From Kribbella sp. CA-293567 (GTDB lineage: Bacteria > Actinomycetota > Actinomycetes > Propionibacteriales > Kribbellaceae): a stretch of DNA of 64,000 nt. A program made the translations under genes and the position numbers. The notes beneath the pieces are model-generated. The model searched no databases and was not told the origin of the DNA. It saw only the letters and a list, made by a program, of their open reading frames with translations. The DNA lies in contig NZ_CP114065.1 of assembly GCF_027627575.1 (NCBI RefSeq), positions 5,146,001 to 5,210,000 on the forward strand, given 5' to 3'. This document shows positions 33,561-41,206 of this stretch, in pieces. Position 1 is the first letter of the stretch; every line of letters begins with the position of its first letter.

Positions 33561-33956
33561 ATGGCGCGACTCCACGACATCGTCTTCGACTGCCACCACC
33601 CCGCATCCATCGCTCGCTTCTGGGCCGACGTTTTGGACGGTTACGCCGTCGCGCCGTACGACGACGCAGAACTCGCCCGCCTGCGCTCGGTGGGAATCAC
33701 CAGCACCGAGGACGACCCGACAGTCCTCGTCGAACCAGCACACAGCGGACCCCGCCTGTGGTTCCAGTACGTGCCAGAACCCACCAGTGGCAAGAACCGA
33801 GTACACCTCGACCTGCTCACCGCGGACCTGGAACCGGAACTCCGACGCTTAACTGCTCTCGGCGCGACAATCCAGGCCCGACACACAGACAACATCGTCC
33901 TGACCGACCCCGAAGGCAACGAATTCTGCTTGTCCCCAATCGCCAGCCACCATTGA
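33561..33956 (+). CDS. VOC family protein
   Basis: Protein of 131 residues with the vicinal-oxygen-chelate fold: HDIVFDCHHPASIARFWADV, LWFQYVPE, NRVHLDLLTADLEPELRRL, and DPEGNEFCLSP at the end. Candidate metal ligands are the N-terminal His and the HLDL His with the C-terminal Glu. ATG at 33561 gives the family N-terminus. It follows the sigma pair but is not coupled to it. Substrate unknown. Confidence 0.9.
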   Translation: MARLHDIVFDCHHPASIARFWADVLDGYAVAPYDDAELARLRSVGITSTEDDPTVLVEPAHSGPRLWFQYVPEPTSGKNRVHLDLLTADLEPELRRLTALGATIQARHTDNIVLTDPEGNEFCLSPIASHH

Positions 33957-34182
33957 GGATTGTGCTCAGTCCAGGGCCGGCTTGGCGGCGAGGTCGAGAC
34001 CGTACCCGGTGGGACTGACCTCGCGAGGTTGTCTGGCGGGGCGGCGCGGAAGATCTACTGTCCGGCTGCCGGGTGCGATGCTGGTCCTCCGGTCCCCCAT
34101 GCGCGGCGGCGCTCTAAGCCTAGTCTCAGGTTGACCGGGGACAGTGAGCGGCCGAAGCATCGACTGAAGGAGGCGGGCCGGC

Positions 34183-34875
34183 GTGCGGATCATGATCGCG
34201 GATGACGAGCCGGCCATTCGTGAGTCGCTGGAGCGGGTGCTTCAGGTCGAGGGATACGACACCAGTACCGTCGCCAACGGTTTCGCCGTGCTCGACGGGG
34301 TCGATGGGCCTGGCGGTGACACGCTGGATCTGCTGATCCTCGACGTGATGATGCCTCGCCTCGGCGGGTTGGAGACCTGCCGGCGGTTGCGGGCCGCGGG
34401 CCGGGATCTGCCGGTGCTGATGCTGACCGCCCGTGACCAGGTCTCGGACCGGGTCGCGGGGCTGGACGCGGGCGCCGACGACTACCTGCCCAAGCCGTTC
34501 GCCACCGAGGAGTTGCTGGCCCGGGTGCGGGCTCTGCTGCGGCGGCGCATGCCGACCGACGAAGAGTCGCAGATCCTGTCGTTCGCCGATGTCCGGCTCG
34601 ATCCCGACAGGTTCGAGGCGTGGCGGGGCGGGCGGCCGCTGCGTCTGACCCGAACCGAGTTCTCCCTCCTGCAGGTCCTCATGGGCAACGCGACCCGGGT
34701 GTTGACCCGCGACGTACTGTTCGAGGCGATCTGGGGCTTCGACATGAGCGCCACCGCCAACAACCTTCAGGTGTACGTGAGCTACCTGCGCCGCAAGATG
34801 GAGGCCGAGGGTGAGCCGCGATTGATCTACACGCTGCGCGGCCTGGGGTACACGTTGCGGGAGACTCCTCCGTGA
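34183..34875 (+). CDS. OmpR-family response regulator
   Basis: Response regulator of 230 residues: receiver domain with Asp7-Asp8 (IADDEP), Asp54 (LILDVMMP) and Lys (PKPFATEELL), then a winged-helix DNA-binding domain (about 130-227, LTRTEFSLLQVLMGNATRVL; NNLQVYVSYLRRKME). GTG at 34183 follows GGAGG. Its stop overlaps the kinase start. The adjacent MMPL transporter is a natural target. Confidence 0.95.
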   Translation: MRIMIADDEPAIRESLERVLQVEGYDTSTVANGFAVLDGVDGPGGDTLDLLILDVMMPRLGGLETCRRLRAAGRDLPVLMLTARDQVSDRVAGLDAGADDYLPKPFATEELLARVRALLRRRMPTDEESQILSFADVRLDPDRFEAWRGGRPLRLTRTEFSLLQVLMGNATRVLTRDVLFEAIWGFDMSATANNLQVYVSYLRRKMEAEGEPRLIYTLRGLGYTLRETPP

Positions 34876-36323
34876 GCTGGCCCGCCGCCCGGGAACCGCG
34901 CCGGCTGACCCGATGGTGGCGCCGGCGGTCCCTGCGGACCAGGCTGACGGTGATCGCGGCGACGGCCATCGCGGTCAGCGTGTTCGGGGCCTTCCTGGTG
35001 GGCATCGAACTACTGGACTCCGAACTGCGGGACACCGCCGAGAACCAGCTACGCACCGACTCTCGCGTCCTGGCGACGAACGCAGAGCGCGCCGGTCTGG
35101 CGCAGGTCCAGCTACCGCCGTACCCCGGATCCGGTCGGCTGGTGCGGGTCATCCTGCCCGACGGCTCTACCCGTACGCCGGCCGGCCAGCCCGCGCTGCC
35201 CCCGGTCAGCAAGCGAGCCGGGCGCGTGGCGCAGGGCGTGTCGGGCGACCTGATGGAGTCGAACGACGGCGGCGACGACGACTACTTCGTCTACACCCTG
35301 CGGGCGGGCGGCGGCGCGGTGCAGGTGGCGCGCATCGCCGACGAGAGCCCGATCACCCGGCTCGGGTTGGGCATGCTGCTGATGGGGCTGCTCTGCGTGG
35401 TTGGCGGCGCACTGGTCGGGCGGACCGTGGCGCGGACCGGTCTGGCGCCGCTCGACCGGCTGACCGCCGCCGCGGTACGGGTCGCGCACACCCGGGATCT
35501 CGACGCCGACATCCCCGATGAGGGCGGTGGGGAGATCCGGCGGCTGATCCGGTCGATCAACGACATGCTCGCCGCGCTCCGGGACTCCCGCCGGGCCCAG
35601 CGGCTGCTCGCCGAGGATGCCGCCCACGAACTCAAGACCCCGCTCACCAGCCTGCGTCTCAACGTCGAACTGCTGATTCGGCTCGATCGTCGCGGCACCC
35701 TGGACAGCGCGCTGCCGGCGAAGAGCCGGACCCGGCTGCTCAACGATCTCGGTGCCCAGGTGGCCGAGTTGAGCACCCTTGCCGCCGAGCTGACCGACCT
35801 GGCGCGCGGTGATGTCAGCGACGAGAGCGCCGAACAGCTCGACCTCGCCGACGTGGTGGTGGCCGCCGCGACCCGGGCGCGTTCGCGCGTGCCCGACATC
35901 GAGATAGCGCTCGACGTGACCTCCGTGTGGGTGAGCGGGCGTCCCGCTGCGCTCCAGCGGGCGGTGCTCAACCTCATCGACAACGCCGGCAAGTGGTCCC
36001 CCGCGGACCAGCCGGTACAGGTCCGGCTCCGTGGCGAGGGCCCGTCGGCGGTGCTCGAGGTCGACGACGCCGGGCCGGGCATCGACGCCGCCGACGTACC
36101 GCGGGTGTTCGACCGGTTCTACCGTGCCGACAGCGCCCGGGCGTTGCCGGGCTCGGGCCTGGGGCTGTCGATCGTGCAGCGGGTCGTCGACGCCCACGGC
36201 GGCCGAGCCACCGTCGCCCGCTCCGCACGCGGCGGCGCGCTGCTCCGGCTCGACCTTCCGGTCGCAACCCCGCCTGCCCCGACCGCGCGACTCACCGCCG
36301 GGGACGACACTTCCGCGCGCTGA
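34872..36323 (+). CDS. Sensor histidine kinase (EnvZ/MprB-type)
   Basis: Kinase of 483 residues: a transmembrane helix near 24-46 (LTVIAATAIAVSVFGAFLVG), an extracytoplasmic loop to about 155, a second helix (LGLGMLLMGLLCVVGGALVG), a HAMP segment, HisKA with the phospho-His in AEDAAHELKTPL, and a HATPase domain with NLIDNAGKWS, DAGPGID and GSGLGLSIV. GTG start overlaps the regulator stop by 4 bp. Complete. Confidence 0.93.
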   Translation: MSWPAAREPRRLTRWWRRRSLRTRLTVIAATAIAVSVFGAFLVGIELLDSELRDTAENQLRTDSRVLATNAERAGLAQVQLPPYPGSGRLVRVILPDGSTRTPAGQPALPPVSKRAGRVAQGVSGDLMESNDGGDDDYFVYTLRAGGGAVQVARIADESPITRLGLGMLLMGLLCVVGGALVGRTVARTGLAPLDRLTAAAVRVAHTRDLDADIPDEGGGEIRRLIRSINDMLAALRDSRRAQRLLAEDAAHELKTPLTSLRLNVELLIRLDRRGTLDSALPAKSRTRLLNDLGAQVAELSTLAAELTDLARGDVSDESAEQLDLADVVVAAATRARSRVPDIEIALDVTSVWVSGRPAALQRAVLNLIDNAGKWSPADQPVQVRLRGEGPSAVLEVDDAGPGIDAADVPRVFDRFYRADSARALPGSGLGLSIVQRVVDAHGGRATVARSARGGALLRLDLPVATPPAPTARLTAGDDTSAR

Positions 36324-36373
36324 CCCTCCGGCGGTGCAGGACAGAGGGGCGGCGATCGTCCGGCCCACGAAAG

Positions 36374-36400
36374 CCGGGACGGGCCTAGGGCCCGTCCCGG
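36374..36400. terminator. Hairpin terminator between kinase and MMPL gene
   Basis: Eleven-bp perfect stem CCGGGACGGGC/GCCCGTCCCGG with a 5-nt loop, between the convergent kinase and MMPL genes. Confidence 0.8.
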
Positions 36401-36421
36401 ATCTCGTCCGTGCCGCCGCGC

Positions 36422-38584
36422 TCACCGTTCCAGCGCGGGCTCCCCGTGGTCGGCGAGCGACTGTTGCCCGTTTGGCGGCTCCGCCGTCGCATGGGACAGC
36501 CGACTCGGCCACCAGACCCGCCGATCGATCAGCAGGGTGAGGGCCGGTACCAGAACCGATCGCACCAGCAGCGCATCGAGCAGCACGCCGAAGGCGACCA
36601 GGAACCCGACCTCGACCAGCATCACCAGCGGAAGTGTGGCGAGGACCGCAAACGTTGCCGCCAGCACCACTCCTGCCGAGGTGATGACGCCACCGGTGGC
36701 GGAAAGGGCTTTGAGCATGCCCTCTCTGGTACCGAGACGCACGGCCTCCTCTCGGGCCCTGCTGACCAGGAAGATGTTGTAGTCGACACCGAGCGCCACC
36801 AGGAACAGGAACGCCAGCAGCGGCACCGAGTAGTCGATTCCCTTGAACCCGAGGATCGTGTCGAAGACGAACACGCTGCCACCGAAGGCCGCTGCGAAGG
36901 AGACGATCACGGTCGCCATCAGGATCAGCGGAGCCACGATCGCCCGCAGCAGCAGCCCAAGGATGATCAGGACGACGATCAACACCAGCGGGATGACCAG
37001 CTTCTCGTCGCGGCTGGTGGTCACCTCGGTATCAAGGTGCTCCGCACTCGGCCCGCCGACGATCGCCTCTGCCCCGCTCACCGCGTGTACGGCGGTGCGC
37101 ACCCGCTTGATCGTGTCGTACTCCGCGACGGTGTCCGGCGCGTCCGTCGGGAACACGGAGATTTCGGCCCAGTCACCGCTGGTCTCACCCGGCATGGCCT
37201 GTGCCACACCGGAAGTGCCCTTGACGACGTCAAGCACCTGCTCCTGCTGCGCGGGCCGCGTGAAGATCGTCATCGGCTGACCGCCGAGCTCCGGGAAGTG
37301 CTGGCGAAGAACGGTGAAGCCGGTGACCGACTCCGGAGCGTTCAGGAACTGGTCCTGCTCCCGCAGGGGGCCGGTGTTGCCCGCCAGCCCGATGGCGAGC
37401 ACGCCGAGGACTCCGAGCGAGCCGAGCGCCGCCATCCACCGGCGGCGGTTGATGGCGGTGCCGAGCCGTCCCCACAGCCCCGGCTTGTCTTCCACGGCCG
37501 TGCTGAACCGCGGGATCTTCGGCCAGAAGATCCGCCTGCCGAGCACCACGAGCACCGCCGGGAACAGCGTCAGCATGGCCACCAGCGCACACACGACGCC
37601 GGCCGCACCGATCGGGCCAAGTCCGCTGGTGCTGTTCAGGTCCGCGACGAGCAGGCAGAGCAGGCCGGCGACCACGGTGGCCGCGGACGCGACGATGGCC
37701 GGCGCCGCGCCGCGAAGCGCGTGGAGCATCGCGACCCGGACGTTCTCGTGGTGGTGAAGTGCCTCCCGGTACCGGGCGATGACCAAGAGCGCGTAGTCCG
37801 TGCCGACGCCGAAGACCAGGATCGTCAGCAGCGCCGAGTTCTGGTCGTTGATCACGATGCCGAAGCCCTTGACGAGCAGGTAGACGGTCGCCATCGAGGT
37901 CAGTGCGGCCGCACCCACGGCCACCAGCGGGATCAACCACAACACCGGGCTGCGGTAGGTGAGGATGAGCAGAAGCGTGACGACGACGATGGTCGTGAGC
38001 AAGACCTGCAGGTCGATGCCGTCGAAGACGGCGTCCAGGTCGCCTTCGATCGCGGCCGGACCGGTCACGTCGAGCTCCAGGCCGGCAGGGCGGTCCTTCG
38101 CGGCGTCACGCAACGGGCCGACGATGGTCTCCGGTCCGCCGTACGACGTGCTCACGTCGAGGGTGAACATCATCGCCTTGCCATCGGTGGAGGGACTCGT
38201 CGGTGGACCCTCGTCCTCGCCGCCGGCCGGGTCCGCCACCTTCGGCGGGTACCGCTTGGCAAGGGTGTTGTAGTGCCGCTCGACCGTCGCGCGGTCGGCG
38301 TCGGTCAGGCCGCCGGCGCGGTGGTACACGAAGACGAACGTGTTGTCGTCCCCGCCGGGAAGACTGTCCTCCAGCACCGCCACCTTGGTGGACTCGGCAC
38401 TGGCCGGCAGCGTGTCCGCGGCACTGTCGGTGGTGACCGAGCTCAACTTTCCGCTCAGCGGCACCATGAACACCGCCAGCGCCATCCACAAGCCGATCAC
38501 CAACCACGGCACCCACCGGCCGGCCAACCGACCTGCCAACCGACCCGGCGGCGCTTCCCCGGACGGTGCTGCGTTGACTGCCAT
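36422..38584 (-). CDS. MMPL/RND-type transporter
   Basis: Membrane exporter of 720 residues, MMPL type. The first transmembrane helix (WVPWLVIGLWMALAVFMVPL) is followed by a large extracytoplasmic loop and two sets of helices containing the family motifs VGTDYALLVIARYREAL and LGVDYNIFLVSRAREEA. It closes the OmpR/kinase group with converging transcription and probably exports lipids or toxic compounds. ATG at 38584 is preferred (GGAGG 6 nt upstream) over GTG at 38587. Only distantly like the MMPL at 23747 by eye. Confidence 0.95.
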   Translation of the reverse strand: MAVNAAPSGEAPPGRLAGRLAGRWVPWLVIGLWMALAVFMVPLSGKLSSVTTDSAADTLPASAESTKVAVLEDSLPGGDDNTFVFVYHRAGGLTDADRATVERHYNTLAKRYPPKVADPAGGEDEGPPTSPSTDGKAMMFTLDVSTSYGGPETIVGPLRDAAKDRPAGLELDVTGPAAIEGDLDAVFDGIDLQVLLTTIVVVTLLLILTYRSPVLWLIPLVAVGAAALTSMATVYLLVKGFGIVINDQNSALLTILVFGVGTDYALLVIARYREALHHHENVRVAMLHALRGAAPAIVASAATVVAGLLCLLVADLNSTSGLGPIGAAGVVCALVAMLTLFPAVLVVLGRRIFWPKIPRFSTAVEDKPGLWGRLGTAINRRRWMAALGSLGVLGVLAIGLAGNTGPLREQDQFLNAPESVTGFTVLRQHFPELGGQPMTIFTRPAQQEQVLDVVKGTSGVAQAMPGETSGDWAEISVFPTDAPDTVAEYDTIKRVRTAVHAVSGAEAIVGGPSAEHLDTEVTTSRDEKLVIPLVLIVVLIILGLLLRAIVAPLILMATVIVSFAAAFGGSVFVFDTILGFKGIDYSVPLLAFLFLVALGVDYNIFLVSRAREEAVRLGTREGMLKALSATGGVITSAGVVLAATFAVLATLPLVMLVEVGFLVAFGVLLDALLVRSVLVPALTLLIDRRVWWPSRLSHATAEPPNGQQSLADHGEPALER

Positions 38585-38669
38585 CACTAGCCTCCTACAG
38601 ACGAGTTACATCGCTTAGCTGAGGCCTCCTTCCTACGGAGCGAGTCTTAGACGACCGTTAGAACGGCGC

Positions 38670-38900
38670 TCAGGTAATACGGCGCTCAGGCAGGTGACCG
38701 AACCAGGTGCCCAGCGCAACTACCTGGGAGATGACGTCGAGGTCTCGCCCGATGGGCAAGGCCCAGGCGACGCGGCCGTCAGGCCGGATGAGTAACGCGT
38801 CAACGTCCACCCGGTCCGTACGAGCGTCGTCGGTCCAAACCTGAACGACTACCTTTGTCGAATGCAGTTGGGTGGGGTCGATCTCCGCTGCGGCTCTCGC
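38670..38900 (-). pseudogene. Remnant of an FAD-dependent monooxygenase C-terminus
   Basis: Only the C-terminal about 75 residues of a FAD-monooxygenase-like protein are readable (VVVQVWTDDARTDRVDVDAL, LIRPDGRVAWALPIG, then VISQVVALGTWFGHLPERR), resembling the end of PheA/TetX-type aromatic hydroxylases. The catalytic core is absent upstream, where the frame drifts into unrelated sequence. A 12-bp direct repeat ACGGCGCTCAGG (38663 and 38679) overlaps the 3' end. Likely a deletion relic. Confidence 0.5.
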
Positions 38901-38915
38901 GCTGGAGCAGGAGCA

Positions 38916-39160
38916 ATGGCGATCTTCATCCAATGGAACGATCGGCCCGACGCCACCATTGAGGAACATCCCGCCTCCGGCGGGGGCGACCGCCGGTACG
39001 ACGAACTGGAGCGGTTGCTCGAACCCTGAGGCAGCCCCCGGCCGATGTGTTGCTGCTAACGGCCGACACCGTCTGGATAGAGCCCGAAGTGCCCCGCTAT
39101 CACCTCGACGGCGTGGACTACGCAATGCGCTGGAGGCCGGCCGCAGGTCTGGCGAACTGA
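38916..39160 (+). pseudogene. Frameshifted small gene (unknown family)
   Basis: ATG at 38916 with GGAG upstream opens MAIFIQWNDRPDATIEEHPA and stops at 39029 after 37 codons. In the -1 frame the reading continues as PPADVLLLTADTVWIEPEVP, RYHLDGVDYAMRWRP to a stop at 39160. The two parts look like one roughly 80-residue protein split by a frameshift. Function unknown. A sequencing error or genuine recoding cannot be excluded. Confidence 0.4.
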
Positions 39161-39302
39161 GTCTGCGCTCGTTGAGCATTGGTGAGTCCAGACCGAGTGA
39201 GCAGCAGTCACCTCCCGACCGGTCGACAGAACCAGGCGCCCCGCGAACTGGTATCGCTGGTTGTTGGAGTACCGGGAGTTGTTGCGAGCTAGCCTCGTCT
39301 CC

Positions 39303-39773
39303 ATGGGCACGCTGACACCGCTGGCGATCAAGATCGGCTCGCTGACCTGGATTCCGAAGCTCCTGCCACAGATCACCTGGCTGGACAAACTGATTCAGCG
39401 GATCAGCCGCGGGCACTGGTCGATCCTGCGGGTCGCCGGGCTGCCGAACCTGATGCTCACTGTCGTTGGCCGCAAGTCCGGCGTGCCACGCTCCACCCCG
39501 CTGCTCTGCGTGCCCTACCGCAACGGGCACCTCATCGCCGGCTCCAACTTCGGCGGCCCGAAGACACCCGTCTGGGTGGTGAACGTGCGTGCTGCCGACC
39601 GAGTGACCGTGGCGGTCGGCGCCGAGCAGCACGAGGCAACCGCGCGGGAGATCACCGGCGAGGAGCGGGAGGCCGTTTGGGAGCACATGCTCAGTACCTG
39701 GCCGAACTACGCCCGGTACGCCGCCCGAACGGACCGCACGATCCCGGTGTTCTTCCTGAAACCGGGCGCCTAG
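39303..39773 (+). CDS. Ddn-type F420-dependent nitroreductase family protein
   Basis: Protein of 156 residues of the deazaflavin (F420)-dependent Ddn family. The split beta-barrel core includes MLTVVGRKSGVPRSTPLLCV, HLIAGSNFGGPKTPVWVVNV and ARYAARTDRTIPVFFLKP. Such proteins reduce quinones or nitro compounds using F420H2, and F420 use fits an actinobacterial host. ATG at 39303 gives a typical N-terminus. It is the last intact host gene before the decayed stretch and the tRNA. Confidence 0.88.
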   Translation: MGTLTPLAIKIGSLTWIPKLLPQITWLDKLIQRISRGHWSILRVAGLPNLMLTVVGRKSGVPRSTPLLCVPYRNGHLIAGSNFGGPKTPVWVVNVRAADRVTVAVGAEQHEATAREITGEEREAVWEHMLSTWPNYARYAARTDRTIPVFFLKPGA

Positions 39774-39779
39774 AACCGC

Positions 39780-40080
39780 AGTGATGGTTGAACCGATCGG
39801 GAAACCGCCTGGTACGTATTCGCCCGCGGACGCAGATGCGTGATCTTCCAGCTCATCGACGACCACTCCCGCTACGCCGTCGCCTTCCACCTCGCCTGCT
39901 GTCCGACTGACAACGGATCCGCGCTCAACCCGTCCCGCCGCGGAATCTCGGCCAACTCGTCGTCCACCTGATGGCACTCGACGTGCAGCCGATCACCGGC
40001 AAACCCTACAAACCAACCACCCAGGGCAAGAACGAACGCTTCCACATCGATCTTGAGCAGGCAACTTCGAGCCTGTTGCA
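39780..40080 (+). pseudogene. Transposase remnant (rve/IS481-like integrase core)
   Basis: Fragments of a DDE transposase in different frames: VIFQLIDDHSRYAVAFHLA (strand with the second Asp), then TDNGSALNPSRRG (the DNGSA block), then HLMALDVQPITGKPYKPTTQ and GKNERFHIDLEQ near the usual Glu block. The stretch between SRYAVA and DNGSA is missing and frames change, so the gene is dead. No terminal inverted repeats were recognised. It marks past transposition next to the tRNA and prophage 2. Confidence 0.72.
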
Positions 40081-40559
40081 CCCTTCGCTCGCTCAACACA
40101 AGGGCGCTTCCTATCCCCCGGAGGAAGCACTCTTGCTGACGCGTCTTGATGCCTCCGATCGCCGATCGCCCTAATCCTCGTCCAATGACGGCTCGCTAAT
40201 CCCAGCGATCGCCCGATCCGGATTCAATTCGAGATACTCCGCGGAAATTACCCAACTCGCTGCGCCTGGTTCCGAGGTCGGCCTTGGCCCTAGAGGAAGC
40301 CGTGACCACCCTCGACTCCGCTGCAGGCACGGCTGATCGGCTCGGTTGCCGGAGCACGTTGCGCCATCCTTGCCTGCACTTTGAGACTCCGCTCGGCATC
40401 GACCTGATGGGTGGACGCGGCCGTGCCTCGTGGTCAGCCTTGATCTGCAACTCGGGTGGGCTGGTGCCTTGCGGCTCCAGTAGAGGCCGAGCCGCGCGTT
40501 GGCACCCGCGCGATGCAGGAGCGAGTAGCCAGAGGCTGCGCGGGCGCAGTACGTCGTGC
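40081..40559. other. Stretch without a supported gene
   Basis: About 480 bp between the transposase remnant and the tRNA. The open frames here lack ribosome-binding sites and family similarity. I see no repeat or RNA signature; it is probably degraded insertion or intergenic sequence. Confidence 0.5.
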
Positions 40560-40636
40560 TGGTGGGGCGGGTGGGACTCGAACCCACGACCCAGGGATTA
40601 TGAGTCCCTTGCTCTAACCGGCTGAGCTACCGCCCC
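40560..40636 (-). tRNA. tRNA with CAU anticodon (elongator Met likely)
   Basis: Full cloverleaf on the minus strand: acceptor GGGGCGG pairing with CCGCCCC, D-arm TAGCTCAGCCGGTTAGAGCA, anticodon arm GGGACTCATAATCCC (anticodon CAU), T-arm GTGGGTTCGAGTCCCAC, discriminator A and encoded CCA. CAU anticodons serve initiator Met, elongator Met or modified Ile2; the sequence most resembles elongator Met, but Ile2 is not excluded. It is intact and is not the prophage 2 target. Confidence 0.92.
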
Positions 40637-40768
40637 CGTGCGTCCGGGTGGTGGCCGGTGCGCTCGGTGATGATATCGGATTCCAGGGGTGGGTCAGGGG
40701 GATGACTGAGGGGTTTTGCGGTCCGGGTGGGGGATGATGGGGAGCCAGGTCCGATGAAGGGAAGTTCG

Positions 40769-40915
40769 ATGGGCTGGTTCATTTTTCTGGTGCTCGTAGT
40801 GGGTGCCGTTGCGGCGTACAAGTTCCGGGTGCCGTTGATCGCGAAGTTGACCGGGCAGCCGCAGCACCGGATTCAGCGGGCGATCGAGAAGCGCAAGGAG
40901 AACAAGCGGCGCTGA
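40769..40915 (+). CDS. Small single-pass membrane protein
   Basis: Protein of 48 residues: a transmembrane helix (WFIFLVLVVGAVAAYKF) and a basic cytoplasmic tail (HRIQRAIEKRKENKRR). Such short host membrane proteins are common in actinobacteria, with unknown function. ATG at 40769 follows GAAGGGAAG. It lies between the intact tRNA and the attachment site of prophage 2. Confidence 0.55.
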   Translation: MGWFIFLVLVVGAVAAYKFRVPLIAKLTGQPQHRIQRAIEKRKENKRR

Positions 40916-40988
40916 GGGTTCGAGGAGGGGCCGAAGGCGCGCGTGGAGTGGGGCGCGCGCCGGGCTGGTGGTGGTCCGGAGACGAGGA

Positions 40989-41016
40989 AGGCCGGTTCCT
41001 GGTGAGGAACCGGCCT
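40989..41016. terminator. Hairpin terminator of the interrupted tRNA gene
   Basis: Perfect 11-bp stem AGGCCGGTTCC/GGAACCGGCCT with a 6-nt loop, 10 bp beyond the truncated tRNA 3' end on the minus strand. It is the natural terminator of that tRNA gene; it could also end the small plus-strand gene. Confidence 0.7.
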
Positions 41017-41025
41017 GATTTGTTG

Positions 41026-41051
41026 CTCCCGCGACTGGACTCGAACCAGTA
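41026..41051 (-). other. Attachment site in a tRNA 3' end (half tRNA)
   Basis: On the minus strand the T-arm ACTGGTTCGAGTCCAGT is followed by acceptor CGCGGGA and discriminator G: the last 25 nt of a tRNA with no 5' part. Homology stops at 41051, where phage DNA (ACTGATTTTT...) begins, 150 bp from the integrase. The matching intact tRNA should be at the far end of the prophage. The discriminator G and acceptor fit tRNA-Asn best, but that is not certain. Confidence 0.78.
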
Positions 41052-41100
41052 CTGATTTTTCGCCGGAAAATGGCCTCTGACCTGGGATCGCTTCGCAGGA

Positions 41101-41142
41101 GACGCAGCATGACGCAGCCTCAGTAGGACGCATAATGACGCA
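41101..41142 (+). repeat. GACGCA repeats beside the attachment site
   Basis: GACGCA at 41101, 41111, 41127 and 41137 (spacing 10, 16, 10), mostly within ATGACGCAG. The same motif recurs at 44244, 44274, 44340 and 44350 in the early promoter region, suggesting a shared binding protein. Confidence 0.6.
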
Positions 41143-41169
41143 GTTAGAGACTCTGTGACACTCTAAAAC

Positions 41170-41196
41170 TGGCACAATCTGGCACGCGGGTGGCAC
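41170..41196 (+). repeat. Three TGGCAC repeats upstream of the integrase
   Basis: TGGCAC at 41170, 41180 and 41191, about one helical turn apart, directly before the integrase start; candidate arm-type integrase sites or an operator. Confidence 0.45.
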
Positions 41197-41206
41197 GATA
41201 GCAGGC

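Noticed and set aside
36410..38590. A 726-codon plus-strand frame
   Set aside because: Antisense shadow of the MMPL transporter; Arg/His/Asp-rich with no domain.
40284..40625. Open frame overlapping the tRNA
   Set aside because: It runs into the tRNA on the opposite strand, has no ribosome-binding site and no recognisable domain.
40560..40636. The intact CAU tRNA as target of prophage 2
   Set aside because: It is complete with its CCA and lies 390 bp from the phage boundary; the real target is the separate half tRNA at 41026.
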